DNA from: Scleromitrula shiraiana | Lineage: Eukaryota; Ascomycota; Leotiomycetes; Helotiales; Sclerotiniaceae | Assembly: GCA_028455995.1 (NCBI GenBank) | Contig: JABELC010000011.1 | Span: forward strand, 434,001-498,000 | Length of the DNA: 64,000 nt | Reading direction: 5' to 3' | In this document: piece after piece, positions 36,501-49,499 of the stretch | Position numbering within the stretch: position 1 is the stretch's first letter | Layout: every line of letters starts with the position of its first letter | Notes under the pieces: generated by a model | Databases searched by the model: none | What the model saw: the letters and a program-made list of their open reading frames with translations, nothing else | Told to the model about the DNA's origin: nothing | Made by a program: the position numbers and the translations under genes

Positions 36501-39500
36501 CCACCAGAACTACCAGAGAGTCGACCGGCTACACCGGAATTTGAAAGACGTACGCCAAAGGAAAAAACTCCCCGCAATCGTAGGATCGTGCAGGAGACAC
36601 CAGTAAAATCTCCAAGCCAAAGCGCTGTACCTTTAAAATTTACCATGGGACATAGAGCGACACCATCTTCATCTTCATCTACAGCATCAAGATCACCTCA
36701 ATTACCATTTTCAGGCTCTCCAAATGCAGAATCAACCATTAATATTCCAAGAACTAGATCGCGTCCAAAATCGTGGGATACAGATACCAAGGAATATAAA
36801 CCCCTGTACCTACTGGAAAGCAACCGACGTGGGTCAGTTGTGCATCCAGAGGAGCTAATCGAGCCACTCCCGCAATTGCCACCTTCTCGAACCTCGTCGC
36901 AACTTGACGTGGCCGATTTGACCGAATCGGGTATTCCCGACAGGGAAAATTTCATCCTTCACCGCCCTTCGCTGGACCCACTCTGTACGACTAGCCCCCC
37001 CCTCCCCTCAGATGATCTTGCGTCCGGAAGATCCACACCAGCCCACGCTTTAAAGAGGGACTTAGCGCCTGCGGCCGAATTTTCTCGCGATTTCTCCTCC
37101 TCTTTCCCATTATTGGAAAACCAACAACGACAACAACAAGATTTAGATTTATTTTCTGATGTGCATTATTCGCATGAAGCAGAAAAATCGTCGTCAGATT
37201 CCGTAGCTAAAGCCATTGGAGCAGCACTTGCAACTGCCACTGCAGCTGGTTATGCTATTGCGTCCCACTCTCAAAGCGATGATAAACAAGCTACCTCTGT
37301 ACACGATATCCGGGACGAAAACGAAAACGAGAAATTAAAGGCGTCCGAGTCCGAGCTTGAGTCACATGATATCGAGGCCGAGAGAGAAAAGGTGTTGAAT
37401 AGTTTGAGTGAAATTTCTTCTTTTTCTGATAAATCAAAGAAGATGAGTATTGAAGACGAGAAGGAAGTCGAGGAATCCCACTTTTCTCTGACTAAATCGC
37501 AAAAGAAAAAGGAAAGGAAGAAGGCGAAGGCTTTGGCGCTTGCAGCGGTGCAGATGCAGGATGATATCACTCGAGCCGAGATTTCTCCGGTGCCCTTAGT
37601 GGAATCGAAATCTGAGGATGCTGATGCTTCAAGTGAAGTACCGGTACCTACTGAGAGAGCTAGTACACTGGCTGAAACCGATCCTGTTGAGGAATTACCT
37701 ACCGTGGAATCAGAAAAGGATGAGAGGAGTGAAGAGAAAGGCCGAGATATACAGCTATCCGTTGAGTCTGAACCAGAGCCTGAGATAGAGCCTGAAATTG
37801 TTGATGGGAAGTCTATGGATGATTCGTCTATAGTTGGTGATCAAGAGCAAGTGCTAGAATCGGTGGAAATTGACCCGGTTGAGGAAATTTCGTTACCTAG
37901 ATCTAAGAAGGATAAGAAGAGAGATAAGAAGAAGGCTAAGGCTGCTGCTGCTGCTGCTGAGGTGGAGGAATTGGTTCCTGTACCGGTTATTGAGTCTGTG
38001 GATGAGGTGGATGTTCCAGAGAAAATGCCAGAGAAAATTCCAGAGAATTCATCTGAGACTGTACCGGTTATTGACCCTAAAAATGAGGAGGATATTCCAG
38101 AATATTTATCCAAGATGCCAGAGAAAAATTTGGGAGAGGCTGGCAAGCCCGAACCACAGATTGTTGATAGCACGTCTACTATTCCAGAAATTCTATCTGA
38201 TGTTGATATTCCCCAGGCCACTATGGAACCCCCCGTGGAACTAGTCGTGGAACCCGAACCGCAGAGTAATGATCATGTTGCAGCTGTAGATGATACGCCC
38301 GTTACTCCTAGATCTAAGAAGGATAAGAAGAAGGCCAAGAAAGAGAAAGCGAAATCTATTTCTGATATCCCTGGTACCGAGGCGGAAGCATCTGAGCCTG
38401 TGGTAGAACCTGTGGTGGAGAATAGATCTGAAGACCCACCAATGGATATGGAGACGCCACGTGAGATTGGAGAAACTCCTGTGGAGATGCCTAAGGGTTT
38501 AAGTGGAACAGCTGTTGAGGAATCTACTCATGGCGAGCCCATCTCTACGACCGAAGATATGACCGCGGAAACACCTAAAGATCTAAGTGGAACAGCTATT
38601 GAGGAACCTACTCCTGAAGAGCCCATTGCCACCGAACTTGAACCTGCAACGCCGAAGTCGAAGAAGGATAGGAAAAAAGATAAAAAGAGGGCTAAGAAGG
38701 AGCAAGCTTTGGAATTGCAATCGCAACTGGTATCTACGGCTGACAAGTTGATTCAAGAACAAGAGCAAGAGCCGGTATCTGAGTTGGAGCAGAAGGAGGT
38801 TGTGGAGGCGCCAATTGTGGAAGAAATATCTCAGCCTCAAGCTCGTATCGGAATATCTGCATCAAAGCCAAGTATTGATGGAGAAACAGAGCAGGAAGAG
38901 GTTGTGGAAAGTCCAGTCGTGGAAGAAACACCCCAACCTCAACATGGTATCGAAACATCCCAGGCTAGCATTGACAAAGAACCTACTCTCCCATCACCAA
39001 AAAAGAACAAGAAAAAGGGCAAGAAGGGAAAAGCAGTAGACATTGAGGAGAAATCCGAGACACCTCAATCAGAGAAACCTGCACCGATGGTTGGACCTGA
39101 CGGCTGGCCAATTACCCCTGCTACGCCTTGGACGGGTGGAGCTGCTGATACAGATGCCGTTAAGGCTGATGATAAAGATTATCTTTTTCCAACTGAACTT
39201 GAGACAGAGCGTGGGGTTGAGGGAACTGGGGTCAGTGATGGGGTAGCTAGGGAGGATACTTCTGTTCAGGGGAAAAGTGAATTTGATGCTCTTGCTGCGG
39301 GAGATGGGGATGATCAACTTGATCTTGTGAAACGAGCACAAGAAGAGCAGGATGAACCTATTGAACAACTCGAACAGATTTCATCGGTTGAACCTGTAAT
39401 TGATGAGACATTGACAATTGGCGAGAACCAAACTTTAGATCTTGCAGATAAGAACATGGACGATGAAGTTTCTGGTGATATCGTCGCTAAGGATTCCGAT

Positions 39501-42500
39501 GATCAGGTTATATCACAACCTGAAGCTGAAGCAATTGAAGAGACAACGAATAAAGCTACAATTGCGGATGCGGAGGGGCAATTGCCGCTTGTTGAGGGTG
39601 TATCGAAGAAGGATGAGGAGGGCAAGGAACATGCTGCACAGATGGATGATACTCCTGTTGGAAATACCGCTGCTGATGAGGTTGTTGGTGATACTGTTAA
39701 GGAAGATACGTCTGCTCAAGAGGTGGAAACGGTGCAAGATGTTCCCGTTGAAAGCACTATCGCTACTGATGACGTTGCCGCTGATTCTATTGCAAGAGAT
39801 ACACCTACTCAAGAGTCGGAAAAGATCCAAGACGTTCATGTTGATGCCACTCCCGCTGATATCGAATCCGAAAAATCCACACCTGGCAAGAAATCTAAGA
39901 AAGGGAAGAAAAAGGATAATTTGAGGATTTCTACTCCAAGTCAAGAGCCCACGGTACCTGAAGCTGAGGAGCTAGCAAAGACCGAGGAAGTTTCTCAGCC
40001 AGCCACATCTGAAGGTATCTCTGAACCTGCTACTGTTGACCCCGAAGTTGAATTCGCTCTACCCAGCAAGAAATCCAAGAAAGACAAAAAGAAGAACAAG
40101 CAAAGTGATCAGGTACAAGATCCACCCATCGACAATTCCACAACAGCCAAAGACACCCCCTCTACCAAGGAACCTCAACAAGAAGAGCCAAACACCGCAC
40201 CCCTCGAGCGCATCCTCTCCGTTCCCTCCAGATTAACCAACGATCCCTTATCCACCCCCCTAACGCCCGGCTTCTCAGGCCCCATGAGTCCAATGTCTGC
40301 CCGAAGGAAAGGCGTATTAGAGATGGTGCAGGAATTAGGATGGGGTAAGAAGAAGAATAAGATTCCGGTTGTTGAGGCGGATATGTCTGCGAGACCGGCT
40401 ACTGCGCCTGAAGCTTCGAGATCGGTAACTGTGGAGCCTGAAGTGCCGGTTGTTACTTCTGTGGAGGAGAAGTCTGTTGTACAGGATGAAGCGAAAAAGG
40501 GTGATAGTGAGACCGTTCCTGAATTTGCGGATTCGTTGAGCGCGGAACCGGAATCGACAGGCGCTTCTCTTCCAGCAACCCGAGAGTCTGAGATCGCACC
40601 TCAAGAAATCAATAAATCGGACACGAAGGAAATTGACCCACCAGTCGAGAAAGAACAAGCATCTCCATCTGAAGTGGTCTTTGAAGCTGAAACGAAAAAA
40701 AGTAAGAAGGATAAGAAGAAAGAAAAGAAGAAACGTCCTAGTTTACAATCTTTTATTTCGGATCAGGCGGCTAAGGCTTTCAGGAAGGGGTCTGCTAGTG
40801 AACCTGGTGGTGAAAGGGTGGTTGGTGCTGATGTACCAGTTTCTGCCGAGCCGGTTGTCGATCAATCTGAACGTGTGGATTTGAAGGATGTTCCTGTGGA
40901 TCTTGACAAATCGACAATAGATATTGATAAATCGAGCCAAGTTCCAATGGTTGAGGGAAAATCAGAGAGTGAAGCAACGGAAGTAAAAGCGGATGAGGAA
41001 TGGGCGCAGCTGGGTAAGAAATCTAGGAAGAATAAGAAAGGCAAGGGAAAGACGAAATCTGAGGTTGAGAGTGGAAATCAAGAAGGCTCTGCTGTGAGGG
41101 AATTGGTTGATGATGAGGAATCGAAACAGAGTTCTATGGGTGGAGATAAACCAGAAGATCAATCTCTTGTTCGGGAATCGGTTGATGGTAAGCATGAGCA
41201 TGAGTCTGGATTTGTTCCGGTTCTTGCACAAGAACTTATCCATGAACCGGTTCAGGAATTTATCAGAGATGATCAAGACCCGATTTCTGCCGAGAATACT
41301 GATGTCGCTTCAGCGGTTGAACCATTTATTGGTGCTCATGAACCTGCTCATGAACCTGCTCAAGAACCGATTTCTGTTCAGGAACCCGCGATTGCTTCAG
41401 AGGTTGAACAGATCGCTGATGCTCATGAACCTTCCCAAGAATCCATTGAACCTCGGCAAGAGCCAGTTTCTGTCCTGGAACCCACTATCGCTCCAGAGCT
41501 TGAACAAGTTTCTGATATCCAAGAACCGATTGAGAAGGAAGCTGCTCAAACACCAAGTCTTCACCAAGAGTCCAAGCCATCCCCTGATATTCAAGAATTC
41601 AAAGAGCCCATCGAAGCCCAGAAAGAACCACTTTCTACCCATGAATTTGATATCATTGAAGAGCCCGGTCAAGTCTTTGATACTGAGGAACCAAGTACAG
41701 AGGAAGCTGCTCAAGAATCTGTGGGAGAGGAAAAACAACAATCTGGAGATCTTCCTGCTGTCCAAGCACCATTCGAGGAGATGCAAAACCAGGAAGTGGA
41801 TCCTATTGTTAAGGAGCCTGAGTATGATTCTATCGTTCGAGAAGTCATACAAGAACCTGAATATAATCCTGTCGTCCAAGAAGTTACCCAAGAACCCGAA
41901 GAAATTCCTGCTACTCATGAACCAATCGATTCCATTCAAGAATTCGAACAAATTCCTACCGTGCAGGAAAGGACGCAAGAAGATCGGGATCATGAGAATG
42001 CTTCGGTTGCTCATGAACCAGAAGAAATCTCGACGAAGGAGGAGGTTTTCCAAGAACCAGCTGATATCGTTCAGGGGTCGGAACAGATCCCTACTGTTGA
42101 GGAAATTGTCAAGGGAGAGCAAGCGCAGGAGCAGGAACAAGAGCAAGAGCCTGGTATGATTCTTGTCACTAATGATTTGAGCGAGGCTATTCAAGAACCA
42201 GACGAGACTCCTTCCATACAAGAACCAGTTCGTGCATCCATCAGTGAGCCTGAGGAAATTCCTGTTGTTCAAGAGTTAGCTCGAGAGATTACTGGGGATA
42301 AGAAAGAGCTTGAGGAGGTTTCTACAATTCAGGAACCAGCTCAGGAGATTGCTGAAGATAAGAAAGAACCTAGGGATGCGGCCTATGAACCTGAACAGAC
42401 TTCTTCGATTCAAGAACCAGCTCATGAAGTTACTGAAGATAAGGAAGAATCTCCTCAGGAGATCATTAAGGACAAGGATGCGCCTGGGGACATTCCTTCG

Positions 42501-45500
42501 ATTCAAGAGCCAATTGACACCACTCGTGAGTCTGAACAGATTTCTCTGGTGCAAGAACCCACTTCAAAGACTATCGAGGAGATTTATTCTATTCAAGAAC
42601 CAATTGAAACCGCCCCGGGGCCTGAACAAATTTCTTCTCGAGAACCAGTCCAGGAAAATCTTGTTGAAACTACTGAGCCAGCAACCCATGGAATTATTGA
42701 GTCTCTTGAACCAGTACCAGAAATTGACGAAGTACCCATTGAACAACCTCTCGGGGCAAACGACCAATTGAACCAGGAAATTCCAGAGCTTTCTGGACCG
42801 GGGCCTAACATTGCCGACAAGCCAAGTGAGGAATTCGTTCCGCTTTCTCCCAAGAAGTCTAAAAAGGATAAGAAGAAACGTAAATCTGTCCCAGCAACTC
42901 CAAAAGAAGAAACCTTTGCTCCAGCAGACTCAACTGCCCAACCCGAAATTCAGTCATCCGATCCACTTTTAGACATAGCACCCGAAACGACTCCCACTCC
43001 AGCTATTGACCTTACAGCCGAATCAAGCAGCAATGATGTACAGACCAGTGAGACTATACCATCAGAGGCTCTACCTGAGCCATCCGATGAGGTTCCAAAG
43101 AAAAAGTCTAAGAAAGATAAGAAGAAACGCAAATCAGGTCTTGTCACAACATCAGAAGAGATTGTCATAGATACTCCAGAAGAACCAAAGGAAGAGCACG
43201 AGCAGCTACCAACTGATGTCACTATTCAAGAAGCATCAGATTCTATCCAAGGCGTTGATCAAGAACTGACTGAGAAGCTCTCATTGGACCAAATTGGGAG
43301 TGCAGAAAATGCTCCAAAAAACGATAACTTGGAAATATCTCAAGACAGAGCACAATCCGCTGATCCCGTTTCTCATGATATCAACGATACACCCGAACCC
43401 AGCATCATTGCCCCATCTCCCAAGAAGTCCAAAAAAGACAAAAAGAAACGCAAATCACAGAGTGCCACGTCAGCAGATGAGCCCATACCGGGAAAATCTT
43501 TCGAGATGACGGAATCTCCCCAGCCATCTTTTGAGCCTGTACCTGAAGAACTCCCTCGTGAGATCGTACCTGAGGAAGTCACTGTTCGAGAAAATACACC
43601 GGAGCCTATCGTCTTCGCGGACCGCCAAGTTGAAATCGAACGTACGATTCCTGACGCAGAAATCCCCCAAGAGGTAGTTGTAACTGAAGAATCTAAAGAT
43701 ACCTTTGAGTCTCCTCCTTCTACTAAGAAATCGAAGAAGGATATGAAGAAGAGGAAGGAGGGGTTACAGATGCCTTTCGAAGAAGTTAGGGAAGCGGAAT
43801 CGGCGATGGAATTTCAGCCTTCTGAGATGGAGAAAAGGGAAGGTTTAGAATCTGGGCCGAGTGAGGAGTCCGCACTTTCTGAGGGTATTGTTGAGGCTAC
43901 GGAGCATAAAGAATTAGCACCAGCACCAGAATCAGAGGTGTTGGATGTAGAGCCTTCTCAATCCACGGAGCCAAGCATCCAGGAGAATATTATCCATTCG
44001 ATGCATGAACAACACAAGGAAAAATCTGTGGATAATTTGCCTCTAGATGAAGAAGAGTCCACTGCTATTACTGTACCTCAAATTCAAGAGAACTCATCAG
44101 CTGAGAATCCGGAAGTTTCACAAGAACGGGTGGTGGAAGTTACGGAAGAGCCGGTTGATATTGTGGAATCTGATTTGGGACAGGAAGAGAAAGAAAAAGA
44201 GAAAGAGATTAGTTTCGATGAGTTTAAGGCTTTGAATGAGGGGGCTTTACCTCTTGAGGAAGTTGTTGTGATGCCGGTGGAGGATTTGGTGAGAGAGGAG
44301 ATTGGAGGGCAGGCAAAAGAAGAGGTTTCGCCTGTAGAGGAGATCGGAGAACAGCCAAGAGAAGAGGTTCTGTCTGCAGAGGAATCCAAATCCTTTCCGC
44401 TTGAAGAGCAGCCAGTGGAAGAGGTTTTACCTATGGAGAAGATCGTAGCACTACCATTGCCAGATTCGCCGAAGGAAGAAACTTTCCCTGTGGAGCAAAT
44501 TGCAGAACAGCCAAGAGAAGAGGTTTTATCCACAGATGAGATCCAAGACTTTCCATCTGACAAGCAGACTATCCCAACTGAAGAGGAGGCCGAAACCATT
44601 CCAGTCGAAGAGCACCAGAAAGATCATACTATACCAACCAAGGAAATCATTCAGACCGAAGAACAAATCCTCCCAGCAGAAGATGAGATCAAAGAAATTT
44701 CGACCGAGGAGTTGCCAAAAGAGATTTTGCCAGCAAGCAATGATCCTAAATCAGCACCGACTAAAGAATTACCAAGTGGAAAGAAAGGTTTCAGCCTAAA
44801 TGCGATGAAGGCAATGCTGTTCAAAGAACTATCAAGCAAGATTCTTCCAACGAAAGATGAGACAAAAGAAATGCCGATCGAGGAGTCGTCAAGAGCCATT
44901 GAAGTACAAGATAAGAAGGAAGAAAATCCAGTCGAGGAACTTTCAAAGCACGAGTTACCGCTAGAAACTCAGGGCAAAGAAGATTTAATTGAGGAGCAGT
45001 TGAAGGACGAGATAAAAGCATTGCCAATCGAAGAACTGCCAAAGGAAGATCCTATGCCAGAAGATGATGAGAAATTTGAGGATGCAAAAGATCGTGAGTC
45101 TGGATTTTTTTCACCGGTACAGGGAATTTCATTTGCCCCTCAACAATCCAATATAGGAAAATCGGACATTGTAGAGCCAGTCGCTGCAGAAATCACGCTT
45201 GATGAATTCAAGGCCATGCCAACTGAGGAGGTGCCAAAGGAAGTTCCACAGCAAACCAAGGACGAATGGGATCCAGTCTCTATTAAGAGATTGGAAGAGG
45301 ACAAGAAGCACAAATCTGACTTGTCCGCCCCATTAGAGTCCGAGGTTCCCATTGTTGTCGCTGAGCTTCCCAAGGAAAACCTACCAATCTCCGAAGAGCC
45401 TAATCAGCTACCTCTAAACATTGACACGGATGTGCCTGATACTCATACATCTTTCCAGATTTCACAGATTGAAAAAGTTGTTCCAGGGCATGATATTTTT

Positions 45501-48500
45501 GGAATGTCACTCGATAATCAAAAAGGAAAGGAGGTTTCTCTTGACAAATTCGAGAACGAGCCAAATGTTCCTATCGCTCGCCACGCTATTGTTGTGTCAG
45601 AACCTCAAAATGTTCAACCTGGAGAAAGACTTCTTAGCAGTCCTGTCCCAATGAGAGACACTTCACGAGATATCGATTTGGCTGCTGAGCCCGAGCAAAT
45701 TCCACTCCCTACATCTTCCAATTCATCGAAACAAAGCATTGCAGAATCATTCAATCACTCCAACAAACTCGCGTTAATCCCATCAAAGAAAGACAAGAGA
45801 AAACGCCAAGCTACAATGGATCTCGCCACGCCCAGAGACGATCGCCCCACAACTTTCTGGGCAGATGAAATTGCTGAAGCGGAAGTTGTTAGAGACGCAC
45901 CGGTCATAGATGACATAGGGAAAGACGAATTCTACTCCCATATTGCGAGCACTGTCGAAAATGCTCCCTCCAGCGACTTTTCTAGGCCACCTACCAAAAA
46001 AGGCAAGAAAGGGACAAAAAGAAATTCTGCGAATCTTGAGAGCCTCTGGGCAATGAGAGAAGGAGGTCAATCAAAGAATGAGCCAATGCAGGAACGTAAG
46101 GAAATGCCTGCTGTAGCGGCTACGGTTGCAGCTATTGCTGGTGCAGCGCTTATGGCTAGCAAATTTGAATCAATGGTTGAATCTGCCAAGGAAGCAGAAA
46201 ATGTGCCATCCAGAGAATTGTCTAGAAAGAGAAGTAAGAGGCAGAGCATTGAGAAGAGGGTGCCAAGTAACGAGACGCTTGATGATCCAGCATTGTGGGA
46301 TGAGAGAGATGACAAACGCTTCGATGAAGTGAAGGATGAAGGCGAGGATGATAGTTTCTGGGAAGATCATACATTTGTGCAAGATCCTGAACAGATAGAA
46401 GCCACCCCAGAACCGACAATTGAAATTTCGAAAGCCGCAACCATGGCACCTCACGAAATCAGACCAATTACACCCCCTCGTAGTACTGGCCCTGAAGATA
46501 CCAGATCTATACCAGCTGTTAAGCACGATTCACATCAACATATGCTCAGTCCGGTGACATCTCCAGAACCGCGAGGAGATTTAACAGACGAGTACCTTAC
46601 TAGACCATCTAGAAGAGAGCTGAAGGAAAGAAAAGGCAAGAAACAACCCAATGTTGAAGGGTCTCGAGATCATTTACCTACACCGATTCAACAAGCATTG
46701 CGTGCTGTTACTGCTGAGCTCTCAAAGAAACAGCTCACCACTGAAGTTACCTCACCTTCCGAATCTCCAATCGATCAATGGTCTCGTCCTAAATCTCGTT
46801 CTGCATCTCGCCCGGGCTCTTCTGGCTTACCAATTCTTAGAGAAGAGCCCGAGGAACGACGTGGACTCAATGTTGAAGATGTCAATAGAGATAGCGCTTT
46901 TGTTAGCGACTCTCCAATTCCTCCACAAGGAAGCTTCACTGACACATATGAACATGTTCGTGATAGTGGAGTTCACTTGAGAGATGAATCTCCATCTATG
47001 CGTGTTAGAGCACCGGTCTCATCTTCTGATGCAGCTATTGAGAGTATGGCATGGCCCACTATGGATGAAGATGCGGGAACGGTAGATCTCAAGCATTCAC
47101 AACGACCTAAGGTTGTAGATAATTTTAAACCGCATGATCTTGATGATTTACCGTCTCAAAAACACAGGGATGAAAAGCATACGGATCTACATAGAACTCA
47201 GGCAATCCATGGAATACATTCAACGAGAGAAGACAAGGCTATACATATTGACAAACCGGCCACTCATGAGGATCATCCGAAAGATGACCAGATGGACTTT
47301 ATTCGATCTCAGAGGCTTAAAGCACTGGAGAAGGAACCAGAAAACGAAAAGTATGATCTTCAGCAAGCACAAAGCACCGATAAACCTGTAACGCTTGACA
47401 GGCAACAAATAAAGCTGTTGGATTCGCCAGGTATTCCCCATCCGCCAACAAAGCGACGATCAAAAGAAGACAAATATGGTGAACTCGATCCTTTCAAAAC
47501 TCCTAAGGCAGAGCGACAACGTACTCTTGATAGTACTCAATCAATTGTAGCTGGAGCTGCTATTGCGGCTGCAGGGTTGGGATTCGCAGCAGCAAGAAAA
47601 TCAAGTCAAGAAAAACGACCGGGAAGCGCTCAAAGTCAAAGATCGGCATCAAATATTAGTCTAAATCGAATTAAGACGCCAAATCCGTTAGATGCGCCTC
47701 AACCGCCATTTAGTTGGGATAGCGCTAATACCACCCGTTCATTTACACCGCCACTCCGTCGCACCGCCCGAAAAATTAGCGGGGATCTAAGATCACTCCG
47801 TCAACAAAGTAATATCGATCTCGCTAAGGAAATTGACCACACTTCCAATGTTACTGCTGAATCAATAACTTCATCAAATTCTACAAACCCGACTGCAAAT
47901 GAGGGCCGTGCTAGAGCGAAAGAAATGGCCGATGTCTATGTAAGTTTGCACAATTGATTGAGTGAAAAATTTTCACCGCTAACGAAATTACTGCAGGATG
48001 GCTACGGTGAAGGCCGGATGGGCTCACCAAGATCTCCTACTCGACCCCACAGTATGCGACGTCGACAGAGTATGAGATTATTGGAACTAGAATCGAAGCT
48101 CGAAGAATTGGCTGCGGAAAATAGGTTACTCGCCGATGCGAAAGATCATGCCGAACATAGATTGCGATCGAGCCAAGGTGCACCTGCGGCCCTTGTAGAA
48201 CGGGATGCACAAATTGATGTACTCAAAAGAACACTGGTTTCATTGCAGGATGAAGTAAAAAGGCTTACGGAAGTCAACGATGGTCTTACAAGCGCTGCTA
48301 TTACATTGGGTCAACAACATAATTCACGATATGATTCGCTTCAATCGCAACATGCTCAGGCCACCCGCGAACTACAAGAGGCACGCGAAGCTCGTCAGAA
48401 TATTGAGGCTGGAATGGATGGAATTTTACAAAATGCGATGCACGAAAAGGATCAGGAAATTGCGGAATTGCGCTTTCAATTGGATGCTGCCAAAGAACAA

Positions 48501-49499
48501 ATCCGATCAATGCAAAGACAAATTCTGGCCTCAAAAGCTGGTGATAGTCAATTCTTGACTATCTTGGATGAGGATTATTTCGATAATGCTTGCCAACAAC
48601 TCTGCCAACATGTGCAGCAATGGGTACTTCGATTTTCGAAATTCTCAGACATGAGAGCTTGTAGGCTCACATCGGAGATCAACAATGATAAGACTATTGA
48701 TCGTCTTGATAATGCGATATTGGATGGGTCAGATGTGGATAATTATCTTGCGGATAGAGTTAGGAGGAGAGATGTTTTCATGTCAATGACAATGACTATG
48801 GTGTGGGAATTCATATTTACTCGTTACTTATTTGGTATGGATCGGGAACAAAGACAGAAACTCAAATCTTTAGAAAAGGTACTGTCTGAAGTTGGACCTC
48901 CATCAGCAGTACACCAATGGCGTGCGACTACTCTCACATTATTATCAAAGAGACAGTCTTTCGCCAGACAAAAAGAACAAGATACTTTGGCTGTCGTACA
49001 TGCCATCATGGAGACATTATCAGAGATTCTACCTCCTCCAAGCCATATCGAAGATCAAATCGAGGAACAACTCAAACGAGTCATAAAAGCCGCCGTAGAT
49101 CTCTCCATCGAAATGCGCACCCAACGCGCAGAATACATGATGCTCCCACCACTGCAACCAGAATACGACGCCAACGGTGATCTCGCGAGCAAAGTATCCT
49201 TCAACGCATCACTCATGAACGAACGCAGCGGAGACACGATCTCAAATGAAGAACTCGAGGCTCAAAAGGCGGTCGTTAGAGTTGTATTATTCCCGTTGGT
49301 GGTAAAGAAGGGCGATGATTTGGGACAAGGGGATGAGGAAATTGTGGTTTGTCCGGCGCAGGTTTTGGTGGCGAAACCGAGGATGGGGAGGTCGGGGGGA
49401 GGTGGGAGGGTTTTTACTCCGGATAGGATGTCCGATGAGAGGTCTAATCGGTCGAAGACGAGTTTTCAGAGTAGTATGCCAGATGCTAATGTTTTTTGA
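30576..49499 (+). CDS. lah: Giant involucrin-repeat protein, probable Leashin (Woronin-body tether)
   Basis: Two exons, 30576-47939 and 47997-49499, joined by a 57-bp intron (GTAAGT, branch GCTAAC, CTGCAG) give about 6,288 residues. N-terminal part: five GESS/EESS repeats (residues 40-150), basic KKARRKKSKRALRR (about 260), EILAVGAGLAKLARDQNKL (about 335). Then disordered charged sequence, Arg/Asp-rich at 590-860 and acidic, Pro/Glu-rich later. At least 14 basic islands of the type KKSKKDKKKRKS occur between residues 2300 and 5150. Seven Gly/Ala-rich hydrophobic segments are scattered through it. Exon 2 encodes a coiled coil (about 5810-5970) and a folded C terminus (ACQQLCQHVQQWVLRFSKFS; MSMTMTMVWEFIFTRYLFGM). 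Size, charge pattern and domain order match fungal proteins named involucrin repeat protein and, as I recall, Leashin, which anchors Woronin bodies (septal-pore plugs) to the cell cortex and septum. The Leashin link is from memory of family traits, not alignment. Confidence 0.7.
37495..46035 (+). repeat. Dispersed KKSKKDKKK basic modules in the giant protein
   Basis: Coding repeat. Lys-rich islands of 10-15 residues recur near 37500, 37900, 38310, 38650, 38995, 39890, 40065, 40695, 41015, 42850, 43100, 43420, 43725, 45785 and 45995. The core is (P/T)xKKSKKDKKKRKS; copies at 42850, 43100 and 43420 are almost identical in protein but differ in codons. They are separated by 60 to 600 residues of acidic, Pro/Glu-rich sequence. 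Confidence 0.85.
41200..42720 (+). repeat. QEP-type acidic repeats in the giant protein
   Basis: About thirty short units built on (I/V)QEP followed by acidic residues, for example IQEPAQEIAEDKKEP and VQEVTQEPEEIP. Spacing is irregular (8 to 30 residues). DNA copies have diverged, so this looks like an old internal expansion kept for composition. Confidence 0.75.

Noticed and set aside
31268..47441. Many 60-350 codon frames on both strands within the giant gene
   Set aside because: They are frame shadows of low-complexity coding sequence; none has independent domain content.
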